Source: Chryseobacterium sp. FH2 (GTDB lineage: Bacteria; Bacteroidota; Bacteroidia; Flavobacteriales; Weeksellaceae). From it: DNA of 64,000 bases. Every line of letters starts with the position of its first letter. Position 1 is the first letter of the stretch. Position numbers and translations under genes: made by a program. Where the stretch lies: the NCBI RefSeq assembly GCF_001045455.1, contig NZ_LFNE01000012.1, positions 1-64,000 on the forward strand, read 5' to 3'. Below the pieces are notes generated by a model. That model was not told the DNA's origin. It searched no databases and worked only from the letters and a program-made list of their open reading frames with translations. Below are positions 63,212-64,000 of this stretch, piece by piece.

Positions 63212-64000
63212 ATGGAAAGAGAAAAAAGCGAAATATCTGCTTGGCAAACTATATTAATGTCTGTTACGGCAGGGGTCTGTGTAGCCAATATTTATTATAA
63301 CCAGCCTTTGCTAAAAGATATGGCGGACAGTTTCCATACCAACGAGCGGATGATCGGGAATATGGCAGTACTGGCGCAGGCGGGTTATGGTTTAGGGCTG
63401 TTTTTCATTACCCCGCTGGGGGATAAGATGAACCGTCGTAAGCTGATATTGCTGTTGCAATGGCTGCTGGTTCTAGCTTTGCTGGGAATGACGTTTTCCG
63501 ATAGCCTGCACGTAACGATGGCGATGAGCCTACTTGTCGGCATATTTTCAGTAGCTGCACAGGTAATCCTACCCATGGCCGCCGATCTGTCACCACACAA
63601 TAAAGGGAAAATCGTAGACATTATTTTTATGGGAATCTTGACGGGAATACTTGCCGCGAGGGTCCTCAGCGGATTTATCGCGGAGTGGCTTAGCTGGCGA
63701 TATGTATACGGCATTGCAGCCCCTATGGTACTGGCTACTTCCATTGTGCTGTATAAGTCTTTGCCGGATATTCCTGCTGTATTCAAAGGAAGCTACCCTG
63801 ACTTACTTCGCTCCACTCTGCAACAGTTGAAACGTTTTTCTGTACTTCGCAGAACGGCTTTATTGGGAGGTTTGATGTTTGGGGTTTTTTGTTCGTTCTG
63901 GACTACTTTAACCTTTTACCTGAGTGGTACACCTTTCCGTTATAGTACCGATCAGATCGGGTTGTTCGGTGTTCTAGCTATTTTTTCGGCTTTACTGGCA
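63212..64000 (+). CDS. MFS efflux transporter (3' end off window)
   Basis: Starts ATG 63212 (M-E-R-E-K-S-E-I-S-A-W-Q) and stays open to the window edge, giving 263 residues so far. Early motifs are A-N-I-Y-Y-N-Q-P-L-L, the L-G-D-K-M-N-R-R-K motif A and a long series of membrane helices, as in the YnfM/arabinose-efflux-like branch of MFS. Probably a drug or small-molecule exporter induced by the divergent AraC protein. Confidence 0.85.
   Translation, partial: MEREKSEISAWQTILMSVTAGVCVANIYYNQPLLKDMADSFHTNERMIGNMAVLAQAGYGLGLFFITPLGDKMNRRKLILLLQWLLVLALLGMTFSDSLHVTMAMSLLVGIFSVAAQVILPMAADLSPHNKGKIVDIIFMGILTGILAARVLSGFIAEWLSWRYVYGIAAPMVLATSIVLYKSLPDIPAVFKGSYPDLLRSTLQQLKRFSVLRRTALLGGLMFGVFCSFWTTLTFYLSGTPFRYSTDQIGLFGVLAIFSALLA

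Overview
The window is from a low-GC Bacteroidota genome, most likely a Flavobacteriia (Weeksellaceae, Chryseobacterium-like) chromosome. The evidence is a SusC/SusD-type outer-membrane pair, a GLPGLI protein, a grasp-with-spasm RiPP locus, DUF6520/DUF6265-type small proteins, Bacteroidota-type promoters (TTG, about 20 bp, TAnnTTTG) and AT-rich intergenic DNA. No rRNA, complete tRNA or CRISPR array was seen.

Region 1 (1-27120) is a defence and mobile-gene island. A DISARM-like operon on the minus strand (13123 to 1322) encodes a very large DEAD helicase with a DUF1998-like part and a C-terminal nuclease-like domain, a SNF2-type helicase, and an Eco57I-class adenine methyltransferase. A promoterless second copy of the methyltransferase specificity half faces it head-on, with a perfect inverted repeat of at least 170 bp, so the recognition domain can probably be swapped by inversion. 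Next come a HAD / phosphoribosyltransferase / DprA-like operon, an N-terminally truncated tyrosine integrase, a patatin / metallo-beta-lactamase (MBL) / DUF3800 operon, a lone MBL protein, and an MBL / trypsin-like protease-reverse transcriptase / family A DNA polymerase-like operon. The last is the best candidate for an undescribed system. The right edge has a DUF3606 gene broken by one stop codon, two near-identical terminators and a small unknown gene.

Region 2 (27121-40513) looks like ordinary chromosome. It starts with a strongly folded non-coding stretch (27181-27414). Then come a secreted thioredoxin-like protein, SusC, SusD, a DUF6520-type peptide, a MauE/DoxX-like membrane protein and a TPR-AraC regulator, followed by a Crp regulator, a VOC protein, a DUF421 protein, a DUF6265 protein and an AraC regulator.

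Region 3 (40514-46050) is a mobile-element remnant: an iteron-like array, an excisionase-like HTH gene and a small replication-type gene. It carries a divergent KAP NTPase / HEPN-like pair as cargo and ends with a large nested hairpin and a tRNA-Ser-like 3' end.

Region 4 (46300-52600) has a frameshifted DUF3800 pseudogene and a grasp-with-spasm RiPP cluster (GLPGLI, precursor, terminator, ATP-grasp, a 59-residue small protein, SPASM maturase). The cluster stops at a dead IS3-family element, and no transporter remains.

Region 5 (52600-61000) has higher GC and resembles an integron-type cassette array. Minus-strand regulator, oxidoreductase and membrane genes are each followed by an attC-like nested inverted repeat, and one Crp-SDR unit is bracketed by an 18/19-bp direct repeat. 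It ends with an MFS / aldehyde dehydrogenase operon that has an AraC-style direct-repeat operator. Region 6 (61000-64000) has gene remnants and a divergent AraC regulator / MFS exporter pair running off the window.
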